The notes below the pieces were generated by a model. The model saw only the letters and a program-made list of their open reading frames with translations. It searched no databases and was not told the DNA's origin. A stretch of DNA of 64,000 bases from Streptomyces sp. Root431 (GTDB lineage: Bacteria; Actinomycetota; Actinomycetes; Streptomycetales; Streptomycetaceae). Of this stretch, positions 8,783-17,176 are shown piece by piece. Position 1 is the stretch's first letter; every line of letters starts with the position of its first letter. The position numbers and the translations under genes were made by a program. The stretch is taken from positions 631,180-695,179 of the forward strand of contig NZ_LMEI01000013.1 of NCBI RefSeq assembly GCF_001426585.1, written 5' to 3'.

Positions 8783-8880
8783 GGAGCCCGGAAGCAGCCC
8801 GGAACCCCGCCCGGAACCCGCTCGGAAACAGCCCGGAACCGCCTGGATCAGCCTGGATCAGCCTGGATCAGCCCGGGATG
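8783..8880. repeat. Short degenerate tandem repeat, 10-11 bp period
   Basis: GGA-starting units recur at 8790, 8801, 8813, 8824, 8835, 8845, 8855, 8865 and 8876 (spacing 11, 12, 11, 11, 10, 10, 10, 11). The last three full copies are GGATCAGCCT. The array fills the gap between pepP (divergently downstream of it) and the 3' end of the phosphatase gene. Confidence 0.85.
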
Positions 8881-8883
8881 AGC

Positions 8884-10335
8884 TCACTCGAAGCGTGCGG
8901 CGAGCAGGACCACGTCCTCCTCGTCGTCGGCGGTGTCGAGGCCCTCCGGCAGCAGGGTCCGCAGGACGTGGTCGGCGATCGCGCCCGGGTCGCCCCGGTC
9001 CGCCCTCGGGACGCTCGAAGCGGCCGCGTGGAGCCGCGCGAAGGCCCGGTCCATGGCGTCGCCGGTACGGCGGAGCAGCCCGTCCGTGTAGAGAAGCACC
9101 GTTTCTCCCGGCGCGGGAGACAGCTCGACGCTCGGCGCCTCCCAGCAGGAGAGCATCCCGAGCGGAGCCGAGAGCGAGGTCTCGACGAACTCGGTGCGGT
9201 GGTCGCCGATGATCAGCGGCGGGGCGTGCCCGGCCCCGGCCAGGACGATCCGGCGCTGCGCGGGCTCGGCGTACGCGAAGAGCGCGGTCGCCGAGCGCGC
9301 CGGCTCGGTGAGCCGGAGCAGGAGCTCCAGGTCGGAGAGGACGGCGACGGGATCCTCGCCCTCCATCACCGCGTACGCCCGGAGGGAGGCGCGCAGCCGG
9401 CCCATGGCGGCCAGCGCGCTCGGCCCGGTCCCGGAGACGGAGCCGACGGCGAGCCCGAGGGCGCCCTCCGGCAGCGGCAGCGCGTCGTACCAGTCGCCGC
9501 CGCCCCGGGGGCCGGTGCGGTGGCGGGCGGCGAGCTGGACGCCGGGGACGCGGGGGAGGCGGCTGGGGAGCAGCTCCTCGGCGATGGTGGCGACCTGGGC
9601 GCGGGCACGCTCGACCTGGAGGAGACGGGCGAGGTGCTCGGTGGCGAAGCGGCCGTAGAGCCCGATGAGGTGGCGCTGGCGTTCGGAGGGCTCGGCGGGC
9701 TCGTCGTAGAGCCAGACGGCCGCGCCCAGCCGGCCGGCGTCCTCGGTGGCGAGGGGGAGGGCGTAGCTCGCGGCGTAGCCGAGGCGGGCGGCGACCTCGC
9801 GGTGGCGCGGGTCGAGGCCCTCCTCCGTACGGACGTCGGGGATGGCGATCGGATCGGGGACGCGGGCCGGGTCGGCGGGATCGGGGAGGCCGTCGAGGAG
9901 GCGGCCGTAGCTGGTGGCGCCGCGCGGGACGGTCTCGATCGTGCCGAGCTCGGCGTGGGCGAGCCCGAGGCCGATGGTGGTGGCGGGGCCGAGGCCGTCG
10001 GCGGGTTCGAGGACGGCCATGCCCCGGCGGGCGCCGACGAGGGCGGCACCTGCGCCGAGCACCTCGGGGAGGGCCTCGTCGAGGGACGAGGTCCTGATGA
10101 GGCGCTCGGTGAGTTCGTGGAGGGTGGTGAGGTCGGAGACCCAGCCGGCCAGCCGGTCCTGGATCAGCGCGCCGGGCGGGAGGGCCGCGTCGGCGGGCGT
10201 CGCCGCCGCGGGGACCCCGGAAAGGGGCGCCGTAGTGTGCGGGGGGTGGGGAACCGTGGAATCGATTCCGGCCACTTTCGGCATGTGTGGGGCGCTCATG
10301 TCAGTCGGCTTTCCGACCGGTGCGTTTGACGCCAT
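8884..10335 (-). CDS. GAF-PP2C (SpoIIE/RsbU-type) protein phosphatase
   Basis: About 483 residues. A Pro/Ala-rich N-terminus leads to a GAF-like sensor domain (about 75-245), then a PP2C-type phosphatase domain with GGGDWYDALPL, GSVSGTGP, GAGHAPPL and LYTDGLLRR motifs. These enzymes dephosphorylate anti-anti-sigma factors and so free a sigma factor. In the second motif the usual DxxGxG aspartate is Ser (GSVSGTGP in place of GDVxGxG), so metal binding may be weakened. The start is uncertain: ATG at 10335 has GGGGG upstream, ATG at 10299 is also possible, and the frame is open much further. No antagonist gene adjoins it. Confidence 0.82.
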   Translation of the reverse strand: MASNAPVGKPTDMSAPHMPKVAGIDSTVPHPPHTTAPLSGVPAAATPADAALPPGALIQDRLAGWVSDLTTLHELTERLIRTSSLDEALPEVLGAGAALVGARRGMAVLEPADGLGPATTIGLGLAHAELGTIETVPRGATSYGRLLDGLPDPADPARVPDPIAIPDVRTEEGLDPRHREVAARLGYAASYALPLATEDAGRLGAAVWLYDEPAEPSERQRHLIGLYGRFATEHLARLLQVERARAQVATIAEELLPSRLPRVPGVQLAARHRTGPRGGGDWYDALPLPEGALGLAVGSVSGTGPSALAAMGRLRASLRAYAVMEGEDPVAVLSDLELLLRLTEPARSATALFAYAEPAQRRIVLAGAGHAPPLIIGDHRTEFVETSLSAPLGMLSCWEAPSVELSPAPGETVLLYTDGLLRRTGDAMDRAFARLHAAASSVPRADRGDPGAIADHVLRTLLPEGLDTADDEEDVVLLAARFE

Positions 10336-10929
10336 AGCATCGCAAACCCCCATGTCATTCTGCGCCGCTCGATGCATCCACATGTACACGCACTGGAGGA
10401 GCGATGTCCAGCATTGTCCCCATGGGACTTGTGGTGTCCGTGAGCTTGGACGCAAGGGTTGAAGTACGCGGGAAGTTGGCCGAAAATTGCCCCCGGTGTG
10501 CACCTTTTGCGGTCGACTGGCGTCGTTTGAAAGCGCGTCATTCCGAGCGTGCTGGGTACGTACTCGATGACAGGCAGGGGCAGTTGGAGCTGCCCCGGAA
10601 CGTGCCGCGGAACCCCGGCGTCTTACGTGCCGCAGGCCTCGGCCCGTCCCCCAGTGGCGGGGAACGTGTTCTGACCCGGCTTGGATCTGGCACCGATACG
10701 GATCGACCTGGCTCGACCTGGTTCCGACCTGGCTCCACCTGGTTCTGACCTGCTCCACCGGTTCCTCCCCCGGCTCGACCTGGCACAACCGGTTCATACC
10801 TGGCCCGTCGACCCCCGCTTCGGCGCGGGGCGGCGCACCACCGACCTTGTACGCGCTGATACGCACGGTGAAGAGATCTGCACATGGTGTGATGTGGATT
10901 CGGCGTTCAACGGAAAGGAACGAGCGCTC
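10336..10929. other. 594-bp divergent intergenic region
   Basis: The region lies between the start of the phosphatase gene (leftward) and the primase-like gene (rightward). Its left half is less GC-rich than the surroundings and should hold both promoters. The right half contains the 10-11 bp phased array at 10701-10802. No convincing gene was found. Confidence 0.6.
10701..10802. repeat. Degenerate GACCTGG repeat array, 10-11 bp period
   Basis: Roughly ten units of the form G(C/T)TC-GACCTG run head to tail: GATCGACCTG, GCTCGACCTG, GTTCCGACCTG, GCTCCACCTG, GTTCTGACCTG, and poorer copies after that. Unit length is 10-11 bp. It lies upstream of the primase-like gene start at 10930. Confidence 0.85.
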
Positions 10930-11637
10930 ATGCGCGAGATCCTCGGAATCCTGGGACCCCTTGTGAGGCGAGGCAGGCGACGCAGGCTCCGGCTCCGGCG
11001 CGAGGTGAGGACGGCCCGGCTCGACGCGGCACTCACCTTCGCGGTCGAGTGGGACTGGCCCGTCCTGCCCGGCGTCGGCCTGTCGGCGACGACCCGCACG
11101 GCCGCCGGGCCGGCCTGCGCCTGCCCCGACCCCGAGTGCGCCGTCCCCGGCGCGCACCCGTACGACCCCGGGCTCCTCGCGGCCACGACCGACGAGCGGA
11201 TGATCCGCTGGTGGTGGACCAGGCGCCCGGAGGCCCCGGTGGTCCTCGCCACGGGCGGCGGCGCGCCCTGCGCGGTGAGCCTGCCCGCGGTGGCGGGAGC
11301 ACGGGCGCTGGCCGCGCTCGACGCGATGGGCATGCGGCTCGGCCCCGTGGTGGCGACGCCGACGCGATGGTCGATCCTCGTCGCCCCGTACGGCCTCGAA
11401 CGGCTGGGCGAGCTGCTGTACGCGAAGGACAGCGTGCCCAGTTCGCTGCGGTTCCACAGTGAGGGTGGCTATCTATTGCTGCCGCCCTCGGTCGCCGGGA
11501 ACGGGCAGGTGCGGTGGGAGCGGGCACCGCTCGCGGGCTCGGCCCGGCCGTGGCTGCCGGACGTGGAGGCCGTCGTGGACGCCCTGGTCGAGGCGAGCAC
11601 GAGCACACCGGGCGGCGGAAGCCGGCTCACGTACTGA
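10930..11637 (+). CDS. Bifunctional primase/polymerase N-terminal-domain protein
   Basis: A 235-residue protein with an Arg-rich N-terminus, then a prim-pol-like domain: LDAALTFAVEWDWPVLPGV near residue 25, Cys-rich CACPDPECAVPGAHPY, and a W-rich segment MIRWWWTRRPEAPVVLATG. These are the usual features of the short Actinobacterial Prim-Pol N-domain family. Real replication primases of this type have a second domain, which is absent here. The ATG at 10930 is preceded by AAGGA; the frame is open further upstream through the repeat array but without support. Function is unproven; it may act in repair or be degenerate. Confidence 0.75.
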   Translation: MREILGILGPLVRRGRRRRLRLRREVRTARLDAALTFAVEWDWPVLPGVGLSATTRTAAGPACACPDPECAVPGAHPYDPGLLAATTDERMIRWWWTRRPEAPVVLATGGGAPCAVSLPAVAGARALAALDAMGMRLGPVVATPTRWSILVAPYGLERLGELLYAKDSVPSSLRFHSEGGYLLLPPSVAGNGQVRWERAPLAGSARPWLPDVEAVVDALVEASTSTPGGGSRLTY

Positions 11638-11786
11638 CGGCTGATCGCCCGGGGCGTTCACCCGAACGGGTGTGTCCTGGCCCGACTTGCAGGGGAAACG
11701 GGCGCGCGGCCGACCGGGCGCCCGCCGGCCGCCGATATGTTCGCCCCACGCGTCGAAGATCCCGGGCGAAAGAGCAGGTGGGTCGC

Positions 11787-12491
11787 ATGAGTCCGGTGAT
11801 GAGCCCGGCGAAACTCCGCATGATCGGACTCGGAGCGGCCGTCACGATCGCCGTGCTGCTGCCGATCGTCGCGGTGGCGGGTCCGACGGGGCAGATGGGT
11901 GATCCCGTACGGCCTGCCGGTCAGGGCGACGCGAAGCCAGGCAACGGGGACGGGGGCGAGGACGGGGACCTGCTGTCGGGCCTGGGGCTCGGCCGCGGAT
12001 CGCGTACGGCGGAGACTCCCGGCGGCGGCTCTGACGCGGGCTCGGATACCGGCGCTGGTCCGGCGCCCGCTGCCGTCTCCGCTCCCCCCTCCTCTTCCTC
12101 TTCCCCTTCCGCTTCCGGGCCCTCCTTCGAGGCCCCGGAGCGGATCACGAAGTGTGGGCCGGAACTCGCCTCTCCCGAGGGGATCGAGGCACAGACCTGC
12201 GTCCTGGTCGAAGGCCCCGACACCTGGGCGCGTACGTACTACCGGAACGCGACGGGTCAGGAACTCGACGCGTTTCTGACCCTGATGGCGCCCGGCGGGC
12301 GGACCGTACAAGTGCGTTGTCCGGTCGCGGCACAGGATGAACCGGGAACCTGTGAAACGCCCAGGGAACGCGGTCAGGACAAGGCCACGGCGTATACGGC
12401 GGTAGCGGAATTCGCGGGTACCGGCGAAGGGGACAGCACTCCGCTGCTGCTGCGGTCGGGCAACAACACGGCGGAGACCGAAGGAAGTTGA
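11787..12491 (+). CDS. Secreted or membrane-anchored hypothetical protein
   Basis: A 234-residue protein with one N-terminal hydrophobic helix (about 12-32, an uncleaved anchor or signal), a long Gly/Asp/Ser/Pro-rich linker (about 35-115), and a folded C-terminal domain with four cysteines (in TKCGPEL, AQTCVLV, VRCPVAA and GTCETPR) that could form two disulfides. The ATG at 11787 has AGCAGGTGGG upstream. No family was recognised. The C-terminal beta-rich domain is of a kind often seen in Streptomyces surface proteins. Confidence 0.75.
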   Translation: MSPVMSPAKLRMIGLGAAVTIAVLLPIVAVAGPTGQMGDPVRPAGQGDAKPGNGDGGEDGDLLSGLGLGRGSRTAETPGGGSDAGSDTGAGPAPAAVSAPPSSSSSPSASGPSFEAPERITKCGPELASPEGIEAQTCVLVEGPDTWARTYYRNATGQELDAFLTLMAPGGRTVQVRCPVAAQDEPGTCETPRERGQDKATAYTAVAEFAGTGEGDSTPLLLRSGNNTAETEGS

Positions 12492-12532
12492 GTGCCGAAC
12501 GCCCCGGCGCGGCCTGGGGCGGGCATGGAAAC

Positions 12533-12572
12533 GCCCGATCGCTGGCGACGGGGGATGCACCAGCGACCGGGC
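12533..12572. terminator. Hairpin terminator after the secreted protein gene
   Basis: A 13-bp stem (12533-12545 with 12560-12572, one imperfect pair) follows the stop at 12491. Two further small palindromes, ACCGAC/GTCGGT (12670-12683) and GATACC/GGTATC (12696-12713), lie at the 3' end of the opposite gene and may end its transcript. Confidence 0.6.
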
Positions 12573-12711
12573 TTCCAGAACGGTAACAAGAGATCTGCTG
12601 TTCGCAAATTCGATCTCGGTTATTCGGACAGGGATTTACCCGCCCGCAGACCGGGTTGTGGCGGAAGTCACCGACTGGTCGGTCTGTCAGTCACCGATAC
12701 CACCTGGGGTA

Positions 12712-13689
12712 TCAGCTGAGAGTCACCTGACGGTTCGTGAGGCCGCCGCGCGCGCGACGCTCCTCGGCCGTCAGCGGGGCGTCAGAGGCGAGCGCCTCGG
12801 CGAGCCGCTCGGCGAACTCGGCGGCCGGCTTCTCGCACTCCTCGGCGGTCATGGAGGTCGGCAGGTCCCACACCGGCACCATCAGGCCGTGGGCGCGGAA
12901 GGAGCCGACGAGGCGGGTGTCCGCGCCGAGGGACGTGCCCTCGCCGGCCTGGAGCCGGGCGAGCGCGTCGAGGAGCTTCTCCTCCGGGTGCGGCATGACC
13001 CAGCGCAGGTGGTTCTTGTCCGGGGTCTCGCACCAGTACGCGGAGTCGACGCCGGTCAGCCTGACCGTCGGGATCGCGGCGGCGTTGGCCCGCTCCAGGG
13101 AGGCGGCGACCTCGGGGTCGGCACCGTCCGCGGAGGCCGGGATCCAGAACTCGAAGCCCGTGTGGACCTCCGGGGCGAACGGCGCGTCCGCGTCGAGCAG
13201 CTCCTGGAGGCGCGGGCCCTCGGCCGGCACGCGGCGCGGGGGCACCGGGGTGCCCGGCTCGGTCTCCAGCGCACGCTGGAGGGTGTCGGAGAGGTCGCGC
13301 GCGAGGTCGCCGGAGGAGGAGTCGTTCTGCAGGGCGAGGAGGACGGAGCCGTCGTCGCGGCGCAGCGCCGGCCACGCCATCGGCAGCACGGTCGCGAGCG
13401 TCACGGACGGCACGCCCTCGGGCAGCCCGCCCTTCAGGGTGAGCGGCACGGTGGCGGCGGGGACGAGCTCGCGGAGCGCGACCCAGTCGCACTCGCCGGG
13501 CAGGCCCTCGAAGGGGCGCTGGACGAGCTCGGTCACGGCGTGCGAGGCGGACCGGCCGTGACAGGCCTTGTAGCGGCGGCCCGAGCCGCAGGGGCAGGGC
13601 TCGCGCGCGCCGACGACCGGGATCTCCCCGCTCGTGACCTGTGCCTGGCCGGCCTTGCCGGCCTTCGTCTGGGGGCGCTTCTTGGCCAT
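12712..13689 (-). CDS. SEC-C metal-binding motif protein (DUF5926-like)
   Basis: A 325-residue cytoplasmic protein. Residues 31-45 carry the SEC-C zinc motif EPCPCGSGRRYKACHG, as at the C-terminus of SecA but here near the N-terminus. The rest is a conserved Actinobacterial domain of unknown function with LPTSMTAEECEKPAAEF near the end. It starts at ATG 13689 with a Lys-rich leader. It is monocistronic, convergent with the secreted-protein gene and 220 bases from the next gene upstream. The SEC-C motif may bind zinc and ribosomal or protein partners; the function is unknown. Confidence 0.8.
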   Translation of the reverse strand: MAKKRPQTKAGKAGQAQVTSGEIPVVGAREPCPCGSGRRYKACHGRSASHAVTELVQRPFEGLPGECDWVALRELVPAATVPLTLKGGLPEGVPSVTLATVLPMAWPALRRDDGSVLLALQNDSSSGDLARDLSDTLQRALETEPGTPVPPRRVPAEGPRLQELLDADAPFAPEVHTGFEFWIPASADGADPEVAASLERANAAAIPTVRLTGVDSAYWCETPDKNHLRWVMPHPEEKLLDALARLQAGEGTSLGADTRLVGSFRAHGLMVPVWDLPTSMTAEECEKPAAEFAERLAEALASDAPLTAEERRARGGLTNRQVTLS

Positions 13690-13806
13690 GGTGTGGCTTT
13701 CTCCCGATCGCGGCGGTGCTGTGTGCGTGCTGTATCGGGCGCGAGCCTAGCCGCACCGGGCACCCCCGCCCCTCAGGCGGGGCGCGGCCCCGCCCGAGGC
13801 ACATCG

Positions 13807-13908
13807 GTCCGGACCGCTCGTCCGGTCCGTCCATCCGGACAGTCCGTCAGTCCGGACCGTCCTTCCACTGCGCACGTCCGCACGTCCGCCCGCCCGTCCG
13901 GTCCGTCT
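13807..13908. repeat. GTCCG-rich degenerate repeat
   Basis: GTCCG or its complement CGGAC recurs about a dozen times in about 100 bases, several as TCCGGA palindromes. It lies between the SEC-C gene start and the end of the RsbW-like gene. Spacing is irregular (5-17 bp). Confidence 0.6.
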
Positions 13909-13909
13909 T

Positions 13910-14512
13910 TCAGTCCAGATCGTCGTACGTGTCGAGGAAGTCGAAGCCCGAGCCACCGCCGACGCGCGCCGCGAAGTCCTCGCGGCGGTGTCCCTCGGTG
14001 ACCACGACCCAGACCGTGACCTCGCCGGTCGCGCTGTCCCGTACGCCCCAGTCCTGGGCGAGCGCGCTGATGATGTTCAGCCCGCGTCCGCCGCGTGCCG
14101 TGACCGAGGGTGTGGACGGGACGGGCCTCGTGGGACCACCGCCGTCCGTCACCTCGACCCGCAGACCACCCGCCTGGTCGACCCGCCAGGCCGCCCGGAC
14201 ATCGCCCTCGCCCCGTTCCGCCCGTCCCAGCGGCCTGCCGTAGCGACAGGCATTGCTGAGCAGCTCCGAAAGGATCAGTACCGCGTCGTCGACGACCGAT
14301 TCGGACACCCCGCTGCGGTACAGCTCGTCCCGCATCCGGTGTCGCGCCTCACCCACGCCCGCAGGGCCATGGGGTACGGCCATGCTCGACGACGTGGGCA
14401 CCTCCTGTGCCACCACCAACGCCACCCCCGAGACCTCCTTTGCCCCACGCCACCGTGTGGATGCCCCACTGGACTGGACCGGAAACCGGCCAATGCACGT
14501 GGCGTGTGGCAC
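13910..14512 (-). CDS. RsbW-like ATP-binding regulator (HATPase_c_2)
   Basis: A 200-residue protein with a GHKL ATPase domain: N-box ELLSNACRYG, G1 EVTDGGGP, and lid GGRGLNIISAL. The first 55 residues (including EVSGVALVVAQEVPTSSSMA) are conserved in the many stand-alone Streptomyces proteins of this class. The C-terminus ends with an acidic YDDLD tail. Proteins of this group are thought to act as serine kinases or anti-sigma factors in partner switching. No antagonist gene adjoins it. The start at 14512 is the longest plausible one; a GTG inside the frame is possible. Confidence 0.82.
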   Translation of the reverse strand: MPHATCIGRFPVQSSGASTRWRGAKEVSGVALVVAQEVPTSSSMAVPHGPAGVGEARHRMRDELYRSGVSESVVDDAVLILSELLSNACRYGRPLGRAERGEGDVRAAWRVDQAGGLRVEVTDGGGPTRPVPSTPSVTARGGRGLNIISALAQDWGVRDSATGEVTVWVVVTEGHRREDFAARVGGGSGFDFLDTYDDLD

Positions 14513-14593
14513 TCGTGACGATCGCGTACGCGCTGAACGCGCCGGTGCACTCCCCGTAAGCCCTGGGGAGGGTGTGACGAATGGGGCAGGAGT

Positions 14594-15424
14594 TCAGCCG
14601 CGGCCCAGCTGGGAGAGCACCTGCTTCGGACGGTTCGTGATGATCGCGTCCACGCCCAGGCGTACGCAGAGCTCGACGTCCTCGGGCTCGTCCACCGTCC
14701 ACACGTGGACCTGGTGCCCGGCCTTCTGGAGCCGCAGGATCACGGCGGGGTGGTGGCGGACGATCCGGATCGAGGGGCCCGCCACGCGCGCGCCCGCGGG
14801 GAGGCGCCCGTCGCGCAGCCGCGGGGTGACGAACTGCGTCAGGGAGACGGTCGGCAGGGTCGGCGAGGCGGCGGCGATCCGGTGGAGGGACCGGGCCGAG
14901 AAGCTCATGACCCGTACGGGAGAGTCGTCGCGGGAGGCGGGGGCGTCGAGCCCGAACCGCTTCAGGAGCTGGAGGAGCCGATCCTCGACCTGGCCCGCCC
15001 AGCGGGTGGGGTGCTTGGTCTCGATGGCCAGCTCGACCCGGCGCCCGGCGTCGGAGACGAGCTCCAGGAGGCGCTCCAGGGTGAGGACGGAGGTGTACTC
15101 GGGGTCTCCCCAGTCGGGGCTCTCCGAGGCGTCGTCCCGCTCCTCCCGCTCCTTCCAGACGCCGAAGTCGAGGGCGGCGAGGTCGGCGAGCTCGAGGGCG
15201 GAGACGGCGCCGCGACCGTTGGACGTACGGTTGACGCGTCGGTCGTGGACGCAGACGAGGTGGCCGTCGGCGGTGAGTCGGACGTCGCACTCCAGGGCGT
15301 CGGCGCCGTCCTCGATGGCCTTCACATAGGCGGCCAGGGTGTGTTCCGGGGCGTCCTCGGAGGCTCCGCGGTGGGCGACGACCTGGACGGGTGCGCTGTT
15401 CGGGTGCTGCCGTGCGTGAGTCAC
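14594..15424 (-). CDS. Glycerophosphodiester phosphodiesterase
   Basis: A 276-residue GDPD TIM-barrel enzyme, which cleaves glycerophosphodiesters to glycerol-3-phosphate and an alcohol. Motifs: VAHRGASEDAPEHT with catalytic His and Glu near residue 18, ALECDVRLTADGHLVCVHD with the metal-binding Glu/Asp and catalytic His, and EIAETKH-like ELAIETKHP. The C-terminal VHVWTVDEP and GVDAIITNRP are typical. It has no signal peptide, so it is cytoplasmic. The GTG at 15424 fits the family start; the frame is open to 15511 without support. Confidence 0.9.
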   Translation of the reverse strand: MTHARQHPNSAPVQVVAHRGASEDAPEHTLAAYVKAIEDGADALECDVRLTADGHLVCVHDRRVNRTSNGRGAVSALELADLAALDFGVWKEREERDDASESPDWGDPEYTSVLTLERLLELVSDAGRRVELAIETKHPTRWAGQVEDRLLQLLKRFGLDAPASRDDSPVRVMSFSARSLHRIAAASPTLPTVSLTQFVTPRLRDGRLPAGARVAGPSIRIVRHHPAVILRLQKAGHQVHVWTVDEPEDVELCVRLGVDAIITNRPKQVLSQLGRG

Positions 15425-15643
15425 GGCGTCATGGTGCCATTGGCGGGGTGGGGCGAGCACACCGGAATCTGTCCGTTCTGTCCGTATATAAAGGATGGGG
15501 AGCGGATGCACAGCTCCGCCTTACAGCGGCCTGACGCCCGGTGGGAAAAGCTGGTGACAACACCCTGAGCCAGGCATGACCACCCACGACCACCCCGCGC
15601 AGTCATCGAGAAGCCAACAAGCAGTCAACGAGGAGAGCGAGCT

Positions 15644-17122
15644 GTGAGCACCGAGAACGAGGGCACGGCGGTTCCGGCGGACCCGACTGCCCCGTCCGCC
15701 CCTCCGACGCCTCCCGTACCTCCGACCCCGCCGGTGGAGGCGGTGACGGAGAAGACGGCCGAGGCCCCCGCCCCGGCCCCTGCCCCGGCGCCCGCCCCGG
15801 CCCCGGCTGCCGAGCCCGCGACCGTCGCGACTCCCATGGCTCCCCCGCCGCCCGCTCCCCCCGCCGTCCCCGCGGCGGCTCCGGCGGCCGCGACGGCTGC
15901 TGCCGGTGACGGTGGCTGGCCTCCGCCCCCGCCGGCCGTGCCGGCCTGGGGCGCCCCCCTCCCGCCCGCACCCCACGCCCCCGAGGCGCCCCGCAAGCGG
16001 ACCGGCGGAATCGTCGCGGCCGTCCTGGTCGCGGCGCTCGTCGCGGGCGGCGTCGGCGGCGGCATCGGCTACTGGGCTGCCGAGCGCGGCGACGGCGGCG
16101 GCACCGGCTCGACCACCGTCTCCTCGGGCGAGGCACCCGCGTCGTTCAAGCGCGACCCGGGCACGGTCGCCGCGGTCGCGGCGAAGGCGCTGCCGAGCGT
16201 GGTCACGATCCAGGCGAAGTCCGGCGGAACGCAGGGCGAGAGCGAGGGCGGCACGGGCACCGGCTTCGTGTACGACCAGGAAGGCCACATCGTCACCAAC
16301 AACCACGTGGTGGCGTCGGCGGCGGACGGCGGCACGCTCTCCGTGACCTTCTCCGACGGCAAGACGTACGACGCGGAGGTCGTCGGCCGGGCCCAGGGCT
16401 ACGACGTGGCCGTCCTGAAGCTGAAGAGCGCCCCGAAGGGCTTGAAGCCGCTGCCGCTCGGCAACTCCGACCAGGTGGCGGTCGGCGACTCGACGATCGC
16501 GATCGGCGCGCCCTTCGGCCTGTCGAACACGGTGACGACGGGCATCATCAGCGCCAAGAACCGCCCGGTGGCCTCGGGCGACGGCTCGGGCGGCGGCAAC
16601 TCGTACATGAGCGCCCTGCAGACCGACGCCTCGATCAACCCGGGCAACTCCGGCGGCCCGCTGCTCGACGCGAGCGGCGCGGTCATCGGCATCAACTCGG
16701 CCATCCAGTCCACCGGAAGCGGCTTCGGCCAGTCGCAGGCGGGCTCGATCGGCCTGGGCTTCGCGATCCCGGTCAACCAGGCGAAGAACGTGGCCCAGCA
16801 GCTGATCAAGACGGGCAAGCCGGTCTACCCGGTGATCGGCGCGACCGTGAACATGACCGAGCAGGGCGAGGGAGCGACGATCGCGTCCCAGGGCACCGGC
16901 GGCACCGCCTCGGTCACCCCGAACGGCCCGGCGGCGAAGGCGGGCCTCAAGGCCGGCGACGTGATCACGGGCTTCGGCGGTCACGCGATCGACAGCGGCC
17001 CGACGCTCATCAGCGAGATCTGGACCCACAAGCCGGGCGACGCGGTCAAGATCACCTACGAGCGCGACGGCAAGGCCTCCACGGCCACGGTCACCCTCGG
17101 CGAACGCACGGGCGACAGCTAG
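15644..17122 (+). CDS. Membrane-anchored HtrA/DegP-type serine protease with PDZ domain
   Basis: A 492-residue protein. The first 118 residues are cytoplasmic and very rich in Pro and Ala; a membrane helix spans about 122-145; then an extracellular trypsin-like domain with catalytic His221 (TNNHVV), Asp254 (GYDVAVL) and Ser336 (NPGNSGGPLLD). The PDZ domain (about 395-485) holds PAAKAGLKAGDVI. It degrades or refolds misfolded exported proteins. The GTG at 15644 follows GAGGAG at 10 bases. It is monocistronic with its own terminator. Confidence 0.92.
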   Translation: MSTENEGTAVPADPTAPSAPPTPPVPPTPPVEAVTEKTAEAPAPAPAPAPAPAPAAEPATVATPMAPPPPAPPAVPAAAPAAATAAAGDGGWPPPPPAVPAWGAPLPPAPHAPEAPRKRTGGIVAAVLVAALVAGGVGGGIGYWAAERGDGGGTGSTTVSSGEAPASFKRDPGTVAAVAAKALPSVVTIQAKSGGTQGESEGGTGTGFVYDQEGHIVTNNHVVASAADGGTLSVTFSDGKTYDAEVVGRAQGYDVAVLKLKSAPKGLKPLPLGNSDQVAVGDSTIAIGAPFGLSNTVTTGIISAKNRPVASGDGSGGGNSYMSALQTDASINPGNSGGPLLDASGAVIGINSAIQSTGSGFGQSQAGSIGLGFAIPVNQAKNVAQQLIKTGKPVYPVIGATVNMTEQGEGATIASQGTGGTASVTPNGPAAKAGLKAGDVITGFGGHAIDSGPTLISEIWTHKPGDAVKITYERDGKASTATVTLGERTGDS

Positions 17123-17131
17123 GGCCGGCCT

Positions 17132-17168
17132 GTGAGTGGGAGCGCCGGCACCAGGCGCTCCCGCTCAC
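17132..17168. terminator. Bidirectional terminator between htrA-like and MHYT genes
   Basis: A 15-bp stem (17132-17146 with 17154-17168) with a seven-base loop lies between two convergent genes. Confidence 0.8.
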
Positions 17169-17176
17169 CCCGCCCC

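Noticed and set aside
7429..10329. A 966-codon open frame on the plus strand across pepP and the phosphatase
   Set aside because: Antisense shadow of two well-supported genes; no domain, and it would run through an intergenic repeat array.
10701..10802. A CRISPR array
   Set aside because: Units are only 10-11 bp, degenerate, with no unique spacers, and no cas genes are near.
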